A stretch of 36,486 nucleotides of DNA from the NCBI RefSeq assembly GCF_012184385.1, contig NZ_VSRL01000041.1, positions 15,928 through 52,413 of the forward strand, given 5' to 3'. Both the position numbers and the translations under genes were made by a program. Shown here in pieces: positions 1 to 7,396 of the stretch. The notes below the pieces were generated by a model. The model was not told the DNA's origin. It saw nothing but the letters and a program-made list of their open reading frames with translations, and searched no databases. This stretch comes from Lentzea indica (lineage in GTDB: Bacteria > Actinomycetota > Actinomycetes > Mycobacteriales > Pseudonocardiaceae). How positions within the stretch are numbered: position 1 is the first letter of the stretch; each line of letters opens with the position of its first letter.

Positions 1-560
1 GCCCGGCGGTGCTGCGAACCTGGTGCTGATCACCAGCCGCAACCGGTTGAGCGGGCTGGTCGCGCGTGAGGGTGCGCAGCCCGTCGCGTTGGACGTGCTC
101 GACGAGCAGGCTGCGGTCGATCTGCTGACCGAACGGATCCGCGCGGCACGCGTCGCCGCCGAGCCCGAGGCGGTCTCGCGGCTGGTCAAGCGGTGTGCGG
201 GACTTCCACTGGCGCTCGGCATCGTGGCCGCCCGCGCTGCCTACGGCGACTCGCTGACGGCGTTGGCGGACGAGCTGGAACTGGAACGTCTTGACGCGCT
301 GGACATCGACGATCCGATGACCGGCATCCGCGGGGTCTTCTCGTGGTCGCTGAGGAACGTCAGCGAGACGGCGGCCAGGGTGTTCGTGCTGCTCGGCCTG
401 CATCCAGGACCGGACTTCTCGATCGCGGCCGCGGCCAGCCTCGCGGCGCTGCCACTCGCGGAAGCACAACGGGCGCTGCACGAACTGGTGGCGGGCAGCC
501 TCGTCGCCACGACGAGCACCGGGCGGTACTTGCTGCACGACCTGTTGCGGGACTACGCCG
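1..560. repeat. First arm of a 2.7-kb tandem gene duplication (mate 2711-3270)
   Basis: Bases 1-100 match 2711-2810 almost exactly, and high identity continues with scattered changes to about base 480-560. Downstream, in the TPR-coding part, similarity falls to protein level only. The offset of 2710 bp is about one gene length plus the 4-bp intergenic gap, as expected for head-to-tail gene duplication. Long blocks with no changes (for example the CAGLPLAL-coding stretch) between diverged segments suggest gene conversion or strong constraint on the NTPase domain. Whether more copies lie upstream cannot be seen. Confidence 0.9.
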
Positions 561-1579
561 CCGAACGTGTGGGCGAACTGCCTGAAGTGCAACGGTCGGA
601 GGCGTTGCACCGGATGTTCGACCACTACCTGCACACCTCGCTGGAGGCGAACCAGAGGATCGAGATCCGCGTCCACTGGACGCCGCTGGCGCCGCCGTCG
701 CCGTCCGCCGTGGTCGTGCCGATGCCGGATGTGCGGGCAGCGCGAGAATGGGAGAACGCCGAGCGCCGGGTGGTGCCGGGAGTGGTGGCGAAGATGGTGG
801 CCGCGGGGGCGGACGATCTCGCCTGGCGGCTGGGCTACACGTTGCACCTCCACCTGCTCAGGCGGGGACAGCTGGCCGATGTCGAGGCTTTGGAACTCAT
901 GGCGCTGGCTGCGGCGCAACGGCTCGGCGACGTCTTCGGCCGGGCCCGCCTGCACCGCTCGCTCGGCGGCGTTTACATCGCGCAGGAGGATTTCGACAAG
1001 GCGGACCACCACCTGAGCTCCGCGTTGCGGTGTGAAGTGGAGCTGGGCAACCCGAACACGCAGGCGGACGTTTCACGTGGCCTGGCCTTCGTGTACGAGA
1101 TGCAGGGCCGGCACGCGGACGCGCTGGACATCCTGACGAAGGTGCATGCGACGGTCGACAGCCTGAACACGTACCAGCGGGCCTGTCATCTCGCGGCGCT
1201 GGGCAGAGCCCATCATCGGGCCGGCGAAGCCGAACGCGGTCTCGAACTCTGCCTGAGAGCGGACGAGGCGTTCGACGAGGCCAAACGCGACGTGCCGTCC
1301 ATGCCCATGTCGACGAACTGGGAGACGAAAGGTGACATCCACCTGGACTTCGGCCGGTACCCGGAAGCCGTCGACTGTTACCGCGAGGCGGTGCGGTTGC
1401 TGAGGACGATGAGCCAGACGATCCAACTGGCCTACGGGCTGGTCAGGCTGGCGAAGGCGCACATCGCGGCGGGGGAGAGCGAGGCCGCCCGTCCACCGCT
1501 AGTGGAGGCGGTGTCCATCTACGAAGCGCTGGACCGCAAGGACGCGGCCGAGGTGCGCTCACTGCTGGAAGGTTTGTAG
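2..1579 (+). CDS. SARP/NB-ARC/TPR transcriptional regulator (5' truncated by window edge)
   Basis: The open frame runs from the window edge to TAG at 1577-1579, so this is the C-terminal part of a larger protein. It starts in the NB-ARC/STAND NTPase, just after the Walker B region (PGGAANLVLITSRNRL), and includes the GLPL-type motif CAGLPLAL. A winged-helix-like segment (LLHDLLRDYAAER) and tetratricopeptide-type helices rich in A-x-x-G-x-x-x-A patterns follow to the C-terminus. It is the sister of the next gene: position 1 aligns with position 2711, and the NTPase part is nearly identical while the TPR part has diverged. By analogy with AfsR/SARP proteins it is probably a large transcriptional activator whose N-terminal DNA-binding and BTAD domains lie upstream. 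The TPR part may sense a ligand or partner. No target genes are visible here. Confidence 0.85.
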   Translation, partial: PGGAANLVLITSRNRLSGLVAREGAQPVALDVLDEQAAVDLLTERIRAARVAAEPEAVSRLVKRCAGLPLALGIVAARAAYGDSLTALADELELERLDALDIDDPMTGIRGVFSWSLRNVSETAARVFVLLGLHPGPDFSIAAAASLAALPLAEAQRALHELVAGSLVATTSTGRYLLHDLLRDYAAERVGELPEVQRSEALHRMFDHYLHTSLEANQRIEIRVHWTPLAPPSPSAVVVPMPDVRAAREWENAERRVVPGVVAKMVAAGADDLAWRLGYTLHLHLLRRGQLADVEALELMALAAAQRLGDVFGRARLHRSLGGVYIAQEDFDKADHHLSSALRCEVELGNPNTQADVSRGLAFVYEMQGRHADALDILTKVHATVDSLNTYQRACHLAALGRAHHRAGEAERGLELCLRADEAFDEAKRDVPSMPMSTNWETKGDIHLDFGRYPEAVDCYREAVRLLRTMSQTIQLAYGLVRLAKAHIAAGESEAARPPLVEAVSIYEALDRKDAAEVRSLLEGL

Positions 1580-1583
1580 CGAC

Positions 1584-4301
1584 GTGACTGTCGAGTACCG
1601 CGTGCTGGGGCCGTTGGAAGTACTGCTCGACGGCGAACCTGTCCCGGTGCCTGCCGGGCGCGGTCGAGTTCTGCTCGCGACGTTGTTGTTGCGTGCCAAC
1701 GAGTTCGTGTCGGTCGACGAGCTGGTTGAACGGGTGTGGGACGGCGAGCCGCCGGCCGCGGATCGGGCGCACAAGACATTGCAGACGGTCGTGATGCGGT
1801 TGCGGCAGTCGTTGGGGGAAGCCAACTGCGTGCGCACGTCGTCACGCGGTTACTCGGCCGAGGTGGAGCCGGAACAGCTCGACCTCACCCGGTTCCGGGC
1901 GCTGACGGCTCTCGGCGAGCGCCGTGCCGCGTTGGAGTTGTGGCGTGGGCCGGTGCTGGGCAACGTCGCGTCGGAGTCGTTGCACCGCGAAGACGTGCCT
2001 CAGCTGGTGGAGGAGCACGTCGTCGCGCTGGAACGGCGGATCGACGAGGACCTGGCCCGTGTCACCGACGTCCTGGTGCCTGAGCTGCGGTCACTGGTGC
2101 GGCAGCATCCGCTGCGGGAGACGTTCTGGGCGCAGTTGATGCTGGCCCTGCATCGGGCGGGCCAGCAGGCGGAGGCACTCACGGTCTACCAGGAGATCCG
2201 CACGCGTCTCGCCGACGAACTCGGTGTGGACCCCGGTCAACGGCTGCGCGAGGCGCATGAGCAGGTGCTGCGTGGTGAGGCGCCCGCTTCGTCGGTGGTG
2301 CCCCGCCAGCTCCCGCCGGCCCACCCGCACTTCGTCGGCCGCGAGCACGAGCTGGCGCGGCTGACCGAGATGCTCAGGATCCGGCCGGGCGAGCCGGTGC
2401 TGATCTCCGCGATCAACGGCATCGGTGGTGTTGGCAAGACCGCGCTCGCGCTGCGATGGGCACACCAGGTCGCCGACCGGTTCCCTGACGGTCAGCTCTA
2501 CGCGAACCTGCGCGGCTTCGACACGCGTGCCGAGCCGCTGGACCCGGTGTCGGTGACCCGCGACTTCCTGCTCGCGCTCGGCGTGCCGACGAAGGAGATC
2601 CCGGCGTCCGACGACGCGGTGATCGCCATGTACCGGTCGGTGTTGGCGCAGCGCCGGGCGCTGGTGGTGCTGGACAACGCCCGTGATGTGGATCAGGTCC
2701 GGCCGTTGTTGCCCGGCGGTGCTGCGAACCTGGTGCTGATCACCAGCCGCAACCGGTTGAGCGGGCTGGTCGCGCGTGAGGGTGCGCAGCCCGTCGCGTT
2801 GGACGTGCTGGACCAACAGGGCGCGGTCGATCTGCTGACCGAACGCATCGGCGCGGCACGTGTCGCCGCCGAGCCGGACGCCGTCTCGCGGCTGGTCAAG
2901 CGGTGTGCGGGACTTCCACTGGCGCTCGGCATCGTGGCCGCCCGCGCTGCCTACGGTGACTCGCTCACGGCACTGGCGGACGAGCTGGAACAGGAACGCC
3001 TCGACGCGCTCGACATCGACGATCCGATGACCGGCATCCGCGGGGTCTTCTCGTGGTCGTTGCGGTCGGTGAGCGAACCGGCGGCCAGGGTGTTCGTGCT
3101 GCTCGGCCTGCATCCAGGACCGGACTTCTCGATCGCGGCCGCGGCCAGCCTCGCGGCGCTGTCACCGGCAGAGGCCAGGCGGGCGCTCAATGAGCTCGTC
3201 GCCTGCAGCCTGGTCGGTGCGGCGAACACCGGGCGGTTCGCGTTGCACGACCTGCTTCGCGACTACGTCCAGGAGCGTGCTGCGGAGTTGCCTGACGAGC
3301 AGCGTCTCCCCGCGCGGCAGCGGATGTTCGACCACTACGTCCACATGACCTGGGCGGCCTGCGTACCGCTGGAAGGCGCCATCCGCTGGCCGGAACTGCC
3401 ACCACCAGCGGAGTTCGCGGTCGTCGAGCCCATCGCGGACGTCGATGCCAGCTACGGCTGGTACGAACCAGAGCACCAGGTGTTGCTGGGTGTGTTCGCC
3501 CAGCTGGAGGCCGTTGGGGCGGATGACGTCCTCTGGACCTACGCCTATTCGTTGCACAACTACCTGCTGCGCAGCTCACGTCTGGGTGAGGCCGCGGACA
3601 TCGAGGCGCGTGGGCTCGCCGCGGCGCAGCGCGAAGGCAGCGTCTTCGGGCAATCGCGCCTCAACCGCGCGCTGGCGGGCGCCTACATGGCGGCGAGGGA
3701 CCTGGTGAAGGCGGAGTTCCACATGGGTGAAGGGCTGCGCTGCGACGAGGAACTGGGCGACGAGAACGGAGTGTCGAACGTGTCGCGCGGGCTGGCCTTC
3801 CTGTGCGAACTGCAGGGCAAGCACGACGAGGGGCTGGCGGTCCTGCGCCGCATCCATCCGATGGCCGTCAACCTGAAGACCAAGTTCGAGAAAGCCAGCT
3901 ATCTCTCCGCCTACGGCAGAGCACATCACCTGGTGGGCGACAACGAGCGCGCGCTCGAGCTCTGCCTCGACGCGCAGGCGCTGTACGTCGAGCTCAACCG
4001 CCCGGCGGGGGACGTGTCCAGGAGCATGAACCACGAAACGCTGGCCGACATCTACACGGCACTCGGCAGGCACGCGGACGCGATCGAGAACTGCCAGGCG
4101 TCCGTGCGGATGCTGCGAGCCATCCGGGACATCCACAACCTCGCCGATGTGCTCGTGCAGCTGTCGAAGGCCCAGATCGCGGCGGGGGATCCCGACGCTG
4201 CCCGCGAGTCGCTCGACGAGGCGTTGTCCCTCTGCGAGCGGATGGAGGCGGGGAACGCGAACTCTCAGCGGGTGCGGGAGCTGCTCGCTTCACTGGACTA
4301 G
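1584..4301 (+). CDS. SARP-family regulator with DNA-binding, BTAD, NB-ARC and TPR domains
   Basis: Complete 905-residue AfsR-like regulator. Residues 1-95 are an OmpR-type winged helix (EYRVLGPLEVLLDG, then a typical VDELVERVW segment). Residues about 96-240 are the bacterial transcriptional activation domain (HPLRETFWAQLMLALHRAG, YQEIRTRLADELGVDPG). Residues about 255-520 are an NB-ARC/STAND NTPase with P-loop GIGGVGKTAL near residue 280, Walker B ALVVLDNA and GLPL motif CAGLPLAL. The rest is TPR-like. The GTG start is 4 nt after the previous stop, with GGAAGG about 11 nt upstream, so both copies are probably co-transcribed. SARPs usually activate secondary-metabolite genes by binding direct repeats near -35, but no biosynthetic cluster is in this window. 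The target is unknown. Confidence 0.93.
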   Translation: MTVEYRVLGPLEVLLDGEPVPVPAGRGRVLLATLLLRANEFVSVDELVERVWDGEPPAADRAHKTLQTVVMRLRQSLGEANCVRTSSRGYSAEVEPEQLDLTRFRALTALGERRAALELWRGPVLGNVASESLHREDVPQLVEEHVVALERRIDEDLARVTDVLVPELRSLVRQHPLRETFWAQLMLALHRAGQQAEALTVYQEIRTRLADELGVDPGQRLREAHEQVLRGEAPASSVVPRQLPPAHPHFVGREHELARLTEMLRIRPGEPVLISAINGIGGVGKTALALRWAHQVADRFPDGQLYANLRGFDTRAEPLDPVSVTRDFLLALGVPTKEIPASDDAVIAMYRSVLAQRRALVVLDNARDVDQVRPLLPGGAANLVLITSRNRLSGLVAREGAQPVALDVLDQQGAVDLLTERIGAARVAAEPDAVSRLVKRCAGLPLALGIVAARAAYGDSLTALADELEQERLDALDIDDPMTGIRGVFSWSLRSVSEPAARVFVLLGLHPGPDFSIAAAASLAALSPAEARRALNELVACSLVGAANTGRFALHDLLRDYVQERAAELPDEQRLPARQRMFDHYVHMTWAACVPLEGAIRWPELPPPAEFAVVEPIADVDASYGWYEPEHQVLLGVFAQLEAVGADDVLWTYAYSLHNYLLRSSRLGEAADIEARGLAAAQREGSVFGQSRLNRALAGAYMAARDLVKAEFHMGEGLRCDEELGDENGVSNVSRGLAFLCELQGKHDEGLAVLRRIHPMAVNLKTKFEKASYLSAYGRAHHLVGDNERALELCLDAQALYVELNRPAGDVSRSMNHETLADIYTALGRHADAIENCQASVRMLRAIRDIHNLADVLVQLSKAQIAAGDPDAARESLDEALSLCERMEAGNANSQRVRELLASLD

Positions 4302-4326
4302 GTTTGTACCGACCTCTGTGGGGTAG
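4301..4326 (+). promoter_or_regulatory. Candidate stress-sigma (SigB/SigF-type) promoter
   Basis: GGTTT at 4301-4305 is followed after 15 nt by GGGTAG at 4321-4326. This fits the actinobacterial general-stress sigma pattern GGTTT-N15..17-GGGTA. It lies about 32 nt upstream of a small membrane-protein gene with a strong ribosome binding site. Both boxes are short, so a chance match is possible. Confidence 0.45.
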
Positions 4327-4357
4327 TCCAGAGAAGGATTCCCCACCTGGAGGTGTC

Positions 4358-4513
4358 ATGATCGTTCTCGGTCTGATCCTGCTCGTCGTCGGATGGCTGG
4401 CCGGTATCAGCATCCTGACGACCATCGGAGTGGTGCTTCTGGTGATCGGCGCGATCCTCGCCGTGCTCGGCGCGGTCGGCAGGCCGGTCGGCGGACGTGC
4501 ACATTACTTCTAA
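4358..4513 (+). CDS. Small hydrophobic membrane protein (DUF6131-like, 51 aa)
   Basis: A 51-residue protein beginning MIVLGLILLVVGWLAGISIL, with two hydrophobic helices (about residues 2-16 and 19-39) and a short tail GRPVGGRAHYF. GGAGG at 4349-4353 lies 4 nt before ATG. The pattern matches short actinobacterial proteins usually listed as DUF6131, whose function is not known. The gene stands alone between the SARP gene and a strong stem-loop. It has its own candidate stress-sigma promoter, so it may be an envelope-stress peptide, but that role is inferred only from the promoter and size. Confidence 0.8.
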   Translation: MIVLGLILLVVGWLAGISILTTIGVVLLVIGAILAVLGAVGRPVGGRAHYF

Positions 4514-4530
4514 GGCTGCACATAGCGCCC

Positions 4531-4584
4531 CCATTCCCCCTCGGAATGGTGAAGGGGGAGTCTCCACTGTGGAGGCTCCCCCTT
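4531..4584. terminator. Two consecutive stem-loops between convergent small genes
   Basis: The first hairpin (4531-4549) has arms CCATTCC/GGAATGG. The second (4552-4584) has 15-bp arms with a single G-T wobble and a 3-nt loop. Neither is followed by a T-run, so Rho-independent function is inferred from stem strength. The position between two convergent genes (ends 4513 and 4605) suggests it serves both directions. Confidence 0.7.
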
Positions 4585-4604
4585 CCGCTTGCCTGGCAAC
4601 GGTT

Positions 4605-4706
4605 TTACACGTTGTTCTTGGCGCGAGCGGCAGCGGCGAACACTCCGAACGCGACCCCCAGCATGGCCAGAGCGGCGACAGCAGCGACTACAAGATCAAC
4701 AGACAT
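4605..4706 (-). CDS. Predicted 33-aa single-pass membrane microprotein
   Basis: On the minus strand ATG at 4706-4704 opens a 33-codon frame ending in TAA at 4605. The peptide is a short acidic N-terminus (MSVDLVV), one continuous hydrophobic segment of about 20 residues rich in Ala, Val, Leu and Phe, and a basic/polar tail ending RAKNNV. GAGGGAG lies 11 nt before the start. The gene is convergent with the 51-aa membrane protein gene, and the two share the stem-loops at 4531-4584. A GGGTAC box at 4761-4756 could be part of a stress-sigma promoter, but the matching -35 element is poor. Function unknown. The frame is too short to be certain without expression data. Confidence 0.5.
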   Translation of the reverse strand: MSVDLVVAAVAALAMLGVAFGVFAAAARAKNNV

Positions 4707-4778
4707 GATCAGAAAAACTCCCTCTTGCGATCTCTCCCGTCTCTATGACGCCGGGGTACCCGTGAACGTTGCCTCGGG

Positions 4779-4784
4779 TAACGT
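4779..4784 (+). promoter_or_regulatory. Candidate -10 box for leaderless GT87 gene
   Basis: TAACGT fits the actinobacterial TAnnnT -10 pattern and is followed by 7 nt and then the GTG at 4792. This suggests transcription starts at or next to the start codon. No convincing -35 box is present. Confidence 0.35.
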
Positions 4785-4791
4785 TTTCGGG

Positions 4792-6006
4792 GTGAAACTC
4801 CGTGCTGTGGAAGCGCGTGTGCTCTCCGTAGCACCGTGGCTGCTCGCGTTGTCGGTCGCCGGGCACCTGTTCATGGTCGCGTTCCAGGCGAAGATGACCA
4901 TGATCGACCTGCTGGTGTACCGCAACGGCTCGCCGCACCTGTTCTCCGGCGACCTGTACGAGTGGCGGCTCGACCAGTACGCGGACGTGTTCCCGCTGCC
5001 GTTCACGTACCCGCCGTTCGCGGCCGCGATCTTCACGCCGATGAGCTGGGTGCCGTGGGAGGCGTCCCGGTGGATCTGGCAGCTGATCTGCCTCGGCTGC
5101 CTCTACTACATCGTGCGCACGAGTCTGAAGCTGCTGAAGCTGCACGACCCGCGCCGCGTGATGATGTGGACCGCGCTGACGCTGTGGATCGAGCCGGTGC
5201 GCACCACGCTCAACTACGGCCAGATCAACCTGGTGCTGGCGGCGATCCTGATCGGCACGCTCGCGAGCGCGCGGAACTGGGTCGGCGGCGCCGGTGTGGG
5301 TTTCACGGCGGGCATCAAACTCACGCCCGCCATCTCCGGGCTCTACTTCCTCATCCAACGCAGGTGGATGGCCGCCGTCTGGTCGTTCGTCGCGTTCGTC
5401 GCGGTGTACGGCATCGGCTGGGCCATCTCGCCGTCGCAGTCGGACAAGTTCTGGTTCCAGCTGCTCGGTGATGCGAGCCGGGTCGGGCCGGTCGGCAGCG
5501 CGATCAACCAGTCGATGCGCGGGGCGCTGAGCCGCACGTTCGGCCACGACGTCAAGACCGGGCCGATCTACCTCGTGGCCGTGCTGGTCGCGGCCGCGCT
5601 GACGTGGTTCGCGGTCAGCAAGACCAAGGACGTGCTGGCGTTGATCATCAGCGTCCAGATGCTCGGCCTGCTGGTCTCGCCCATCTCGTGGAGTCACCAC
5701 TGGGTGTGGATGGTGCCCGCCCTCCTGTGGCTGACCTACGAGGGCGGACACCTCCTCTGCAAGATCACCGCCGGCCTGTGGGTGCTGCTGACCGGCGGTT
5801 ACCTGATCTCGTTCCTGCTGCTCGCCCAGCCGAACATCTGGGACTTCCCGCGGCCCTGGTACTTCGTGCTGCTCGGCTGGGGCTACCCGGCCGCCGGCAT
5901 GCTCACGCTGGTCGCGATCGGCCTAGCAACCAGGCGTGAGAGGGACGAGCTGCTGCCCGGCGATGAGGAAGCTGCCGACAGCGAACCCAGCCGAGTCGCC
6001 GGCTGA
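4792..6006 (+). CDS. GT87 polyprenyl-phosphate mannosyltransferase, PimE-like membrane enzyme
   Basis: A 404-residue polytopic membrane protein of the GT-C fold family GT87 (old DUF2029). After the first membrane helix (about 12-31) comes the family signature MIDLLVYRNG, whose Asp39 corresponds to the catalytic acid of PimE-type enzymes, then LYEWRLDQYADVF and FTYPPFAAAIFTP. About ten hydrophobic segments follow and the C-terminus is acidic. Such enzymes move mannose from polyprenyl-phosphomannose to phosphatidylinositol mannosides or related glycolipids on the outer face of the membrane. The start chosen is GTG after a TAnnnT box; GTG at 4762 is the alternative. The 3' end overlaps the convergent hydrolase gene by 84 bp. 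The presence of an lpqW-like gene in the same window supports a PimE-type role, but the exact acceptor is not proven. Confidence 0.82.
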   Translation: MKLRAVEARVLSVAPWLLALSVAGHLFMVAFQAKMTMIDLLVYRNGSPHLFSGDLYEWRLDQYADVFPLPFTYPPFAAAIFTPMSWVPWEASRWIWQLICLGCLYYIVRTSLKLLKLHDPRRVMMWTALTLWIEPVRTTLNYGQINLVLAAILIGTLASARNWVGGAGVGFTAGIKLTPAISGLYFLIQRRWMAAVWSFVAFVAVYGIGWAISPSQSDKFWFQLLGDASRVGPVGSAINQSMRGALSRTFGHDVKTGPIYLVAVLVAAALTWFAVSKTKDVLALIISVQMLGLLVSPISWSHHWVWMVPALLWLTYEGGHLLCKITAGLWVLLTGGYLISFLLLAQPNIWDFPRPWYFVLLGWGYPAAGMLTLVAIGLATRRERDELLPGDEEAADSEPSRVAG

Positions 6007-6912
6007 GGCCGGCTTCCAGGAGTTGCGGGCCGCCGTCCAGCCGAGCAGGCCGTCGGCGTCCAGCGCGGTCTGCAGCGCCTGCCAGCCCTTCTGCACGTAC
6101 GGCAGGTAGGTCTCCTTGTCGAGGACGCCCGCGTTGACGCCCGCGGCGAACGCGTAGGTGATCATCGCGGTGGCCGCGGAGTCCTTGCCGGTGGCGCCCC
6201 AGAAGCCGTCGTGGCGCTGCAGGTGCCGCAACGTCTGCGCGCTCTTGCGCAGCGTCTTGGCGTAGTCGGCGCGGTACGGGTTGTCCTTCGGCAGCATCAG
6301 GATCGCCTTGGCCAGACCCTGCACGGCCCAGCCGTTGGTTTGCACGTTCAGGCTCCACAGGCCCGTGACCTCGTCGAACGTGCGCTTCTTGAGGCTGCGG
6401 TACGACCTGTACGAGTAGTCGAGCAGGTCCTGGTCGAGGTCGCGCACGGCGACCTCGGTGAAGGACGGCAGCGACATGGTCAGCGCGTCGGGCGATTTCC
6501 AGTGGTCGAACTTCCCGGTCTTCGCCTGGGCCCGCAGGTTGTCCCGCAGCGGCTGGAGCACCTCGGGCTCCGGGTGGAAGAACGAGACGGCCAGGTAGGC
6601 CTCACCGCTCGACTGCGGGTCAGGGGCGTACGGGTTCGCCGGGTCGATCGGCAGCAGGTACTTGTTCGCTTTCACCCACGGCCACGTCTTGTGGTTGCTG
6701 ATCCCGGTCGTCCGCACCTGCGCGATGTTGCCGACGTGGAAGTTCGCGTTGGACCAGTTGTTGGCCTTGAGATCGGTGCCCTTGGTGACCCACGCCTGGC
6801 TGGCCTTGATCATCGTGTCCGTCACGGCACACGGCACGGCCTGCGCGGCCACCGGTGCGATCAGGAGGCTGCCAGCCAGCGCCACGACAAAAAGGGGTGT
6901 GCGCAACCGCAT
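5923..6912 (-). CDS. Secreted glycoside hydrolase, GH88/GH105-like
   Basis: A 329-residue protein with a Sec signal peptide (MRLRTPLFVVALAGSLLIAP, cleavage after VAAQA). The mature part has the repeating helical-hairpin pattern of alpha/alpha-six-barrel enzymes: NNWSNANFHVGNIAQ, then TNGWAVQGLAKAILMLPKDN and GFWGATGKDSAATAMITYAF, ending WTAARNSWKPASAG. These match the layout of unsaturated glucuronyl/galacturonyl hydrolases (GH88/GH105), which cut oligosaccharides released by polysaccharide lyases. The catalytic Asp cannot be assigned with certainty, and the substrate is unknown. GAGAGGG about 9 nt before ATG supports this start; ATG at 6930 is an alternative. No lyase or sugar-uptake genes are adjacent. 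Confidence 0.72.
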   Translation of the reverse strand: MRLRTPLFVVALAGSLLIAPVAAQAVPCAVTDTMIKASQAWVTKGTDLKANNWSNANFHVGNIAQVRTTGISNHKTWPWVKANKYLLPIDPANPYAPDPQSSGEAYLAVSFFHPEPEVLQPLRDNLRAQAKTGKFDHWKSPDALTMSLPSFTEVAVRDLDQDLLDYSYRSYRSLKKRTFDEVTGLWSLNVQTNGWAVQGLAKAILMLPKDNPYRADYAKTLRKSAQTLRHLQRHDGFWGATGKDSAATAMITYAFAAGVNAGVLDKETYLPYVQKGWQALQTALDADGLLGWTAARNSWKPASAGDSAGFAVGSFLIAGQQLVPLTPGC

Positions 6913-6965
6913 GAGGGTGTTCCCTCTCATTTCCGCGGGCGGCGGCAGCGCACATCTTGACCGAA

Positions 6966-7259
6966 TCAGGCCAACGCGTCCAGGACTCCGTCGATCTCCT
7001 CGGCGAGAGACACGTCGAGCGCGGTGATTCCTCCCTTGTAGTGGGTGCTCAGGCGAAATGTGAGGGTCTTGTAGCGAATGTCGATGTCCGGGTGGTGGTT
7101 GTCGTTCTCGGCGATCTCCGCGACCCGGTTCACGACCATGATCGCCTGCGGGAAGCTCGCCAGCTCCACGGTCCTGACGAGTGCCGCGTCCTGGGCTGCC
7201 CAGTCGGGCAGCTTGGGCAGCACGTCGTTCAGCTGATCGTCGCTCAACAGCTCGGCCAT
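6966..7259 (-). CDS. 4a-hydroxytetrahydrobiopterin dehydratase (pterin carbinolamine dehydratase)
   Basis: A 97-residue protein covering the whole PCD fold. The motif NDNHHPDIDIRYKTLTFRL followed by STHYKGGITALDVSLAEEID is the family signature, with the paired His residues of the pterin site. These enzymes dehydrate 4a-hydroxytetrahydrobiopterin to recycle pterin cofactor and can also bind partner proteins. The start MAELLSDDQL is chosen by family length; an in-frame GTG at 7283 would add eight residues. It is transcribed away from the thiamine operon. No aromatic amino-acid hydroxylase lies nearby, so its cellular partner is not apparent. Confidence 0.92.
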   Translation of the reverse strand: MAELLSDDQLNDVLPKLPDWAAQDAALVRTVELASFPQAIMVVNRVAEIAENDNHHPDIDIRYKTLTFRLSTHYKGGITALDVSLAEEIDGVLDALA

Positions 7260-7284
7260 GTCCTGATCGTGCCACCACGTCACG

Positions 7285-7290
7285 TAAGCT
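7285..7290 (+). promoter_or_regulatory. Candidate -10 box upstream of the TPP riboswitch
   Basis: TAAGCT fits TAnnnT and would place the transcription start near 7297, just before the first conserved bases of the aptamer at about 7301. No clear -35 hexamer was found. Confidence 0.4.
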
Positions 7291-7300
7291 GCGCGTTTGC

Positions 7301-7391
7301 CACGGGAGTCCGGTGAAGCGCCGGGCTGAGAGGAGGGCTCGCAAGCCCTCGACCGTCCACCTGATCCGGGTCATACCGGCGTAGGGAGAGA
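7301..7391 (+). promoter_or_regulatory. TPP (thiamine pyrophosphate) riboswitch
   Basis: The conserved THI-element blocks are present in order. They are GGGAGTCCGGTG, the CTGAGA box at 7326-7331, a variable helix GAGGGCTCGCAAGCCCTC, and then ACCTGATCCGGGTCATACC plus GGCGTAGGGA at the 3' end. Downstream are thiamine-transport genes, as expected. The purine-rich GTAGGGAGAG of the aptamer 3' core lies about 8 nt before the thiB GTG. The aptamer therefore contains the ribosome binding site, so TPP binding probably blocks translation initiation directly. No terminator is seen between aptamer and gene. Confidence 0.96.
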
Positions 7392-7396
7392 TTTCA

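Noticed and set aside
2091-3113. Long minus-strand open frame (340 codons) inside the SARP gene
   Set aside because: It is antisense to a fully recognisable gene, is rich in Arg/His/Gln as expected for a shadow of GC-rich codons, and shows no domain or ribosome binding site.
1-4301. Part of a secondary-metabolite gene cluster
   Set aside because: SARP regulators alone suggest it, but no biosynthetic, carrier-protein or resistance genes occur within the window next to them.
4696-5751. Minus-strand open frame (351 codons) opposite the GT87 gene
   Set aside because: Low-complexity Asp/Arg/His/Gln-rich translation without hydrophobic core; a shadow of the GT87 coding strand.
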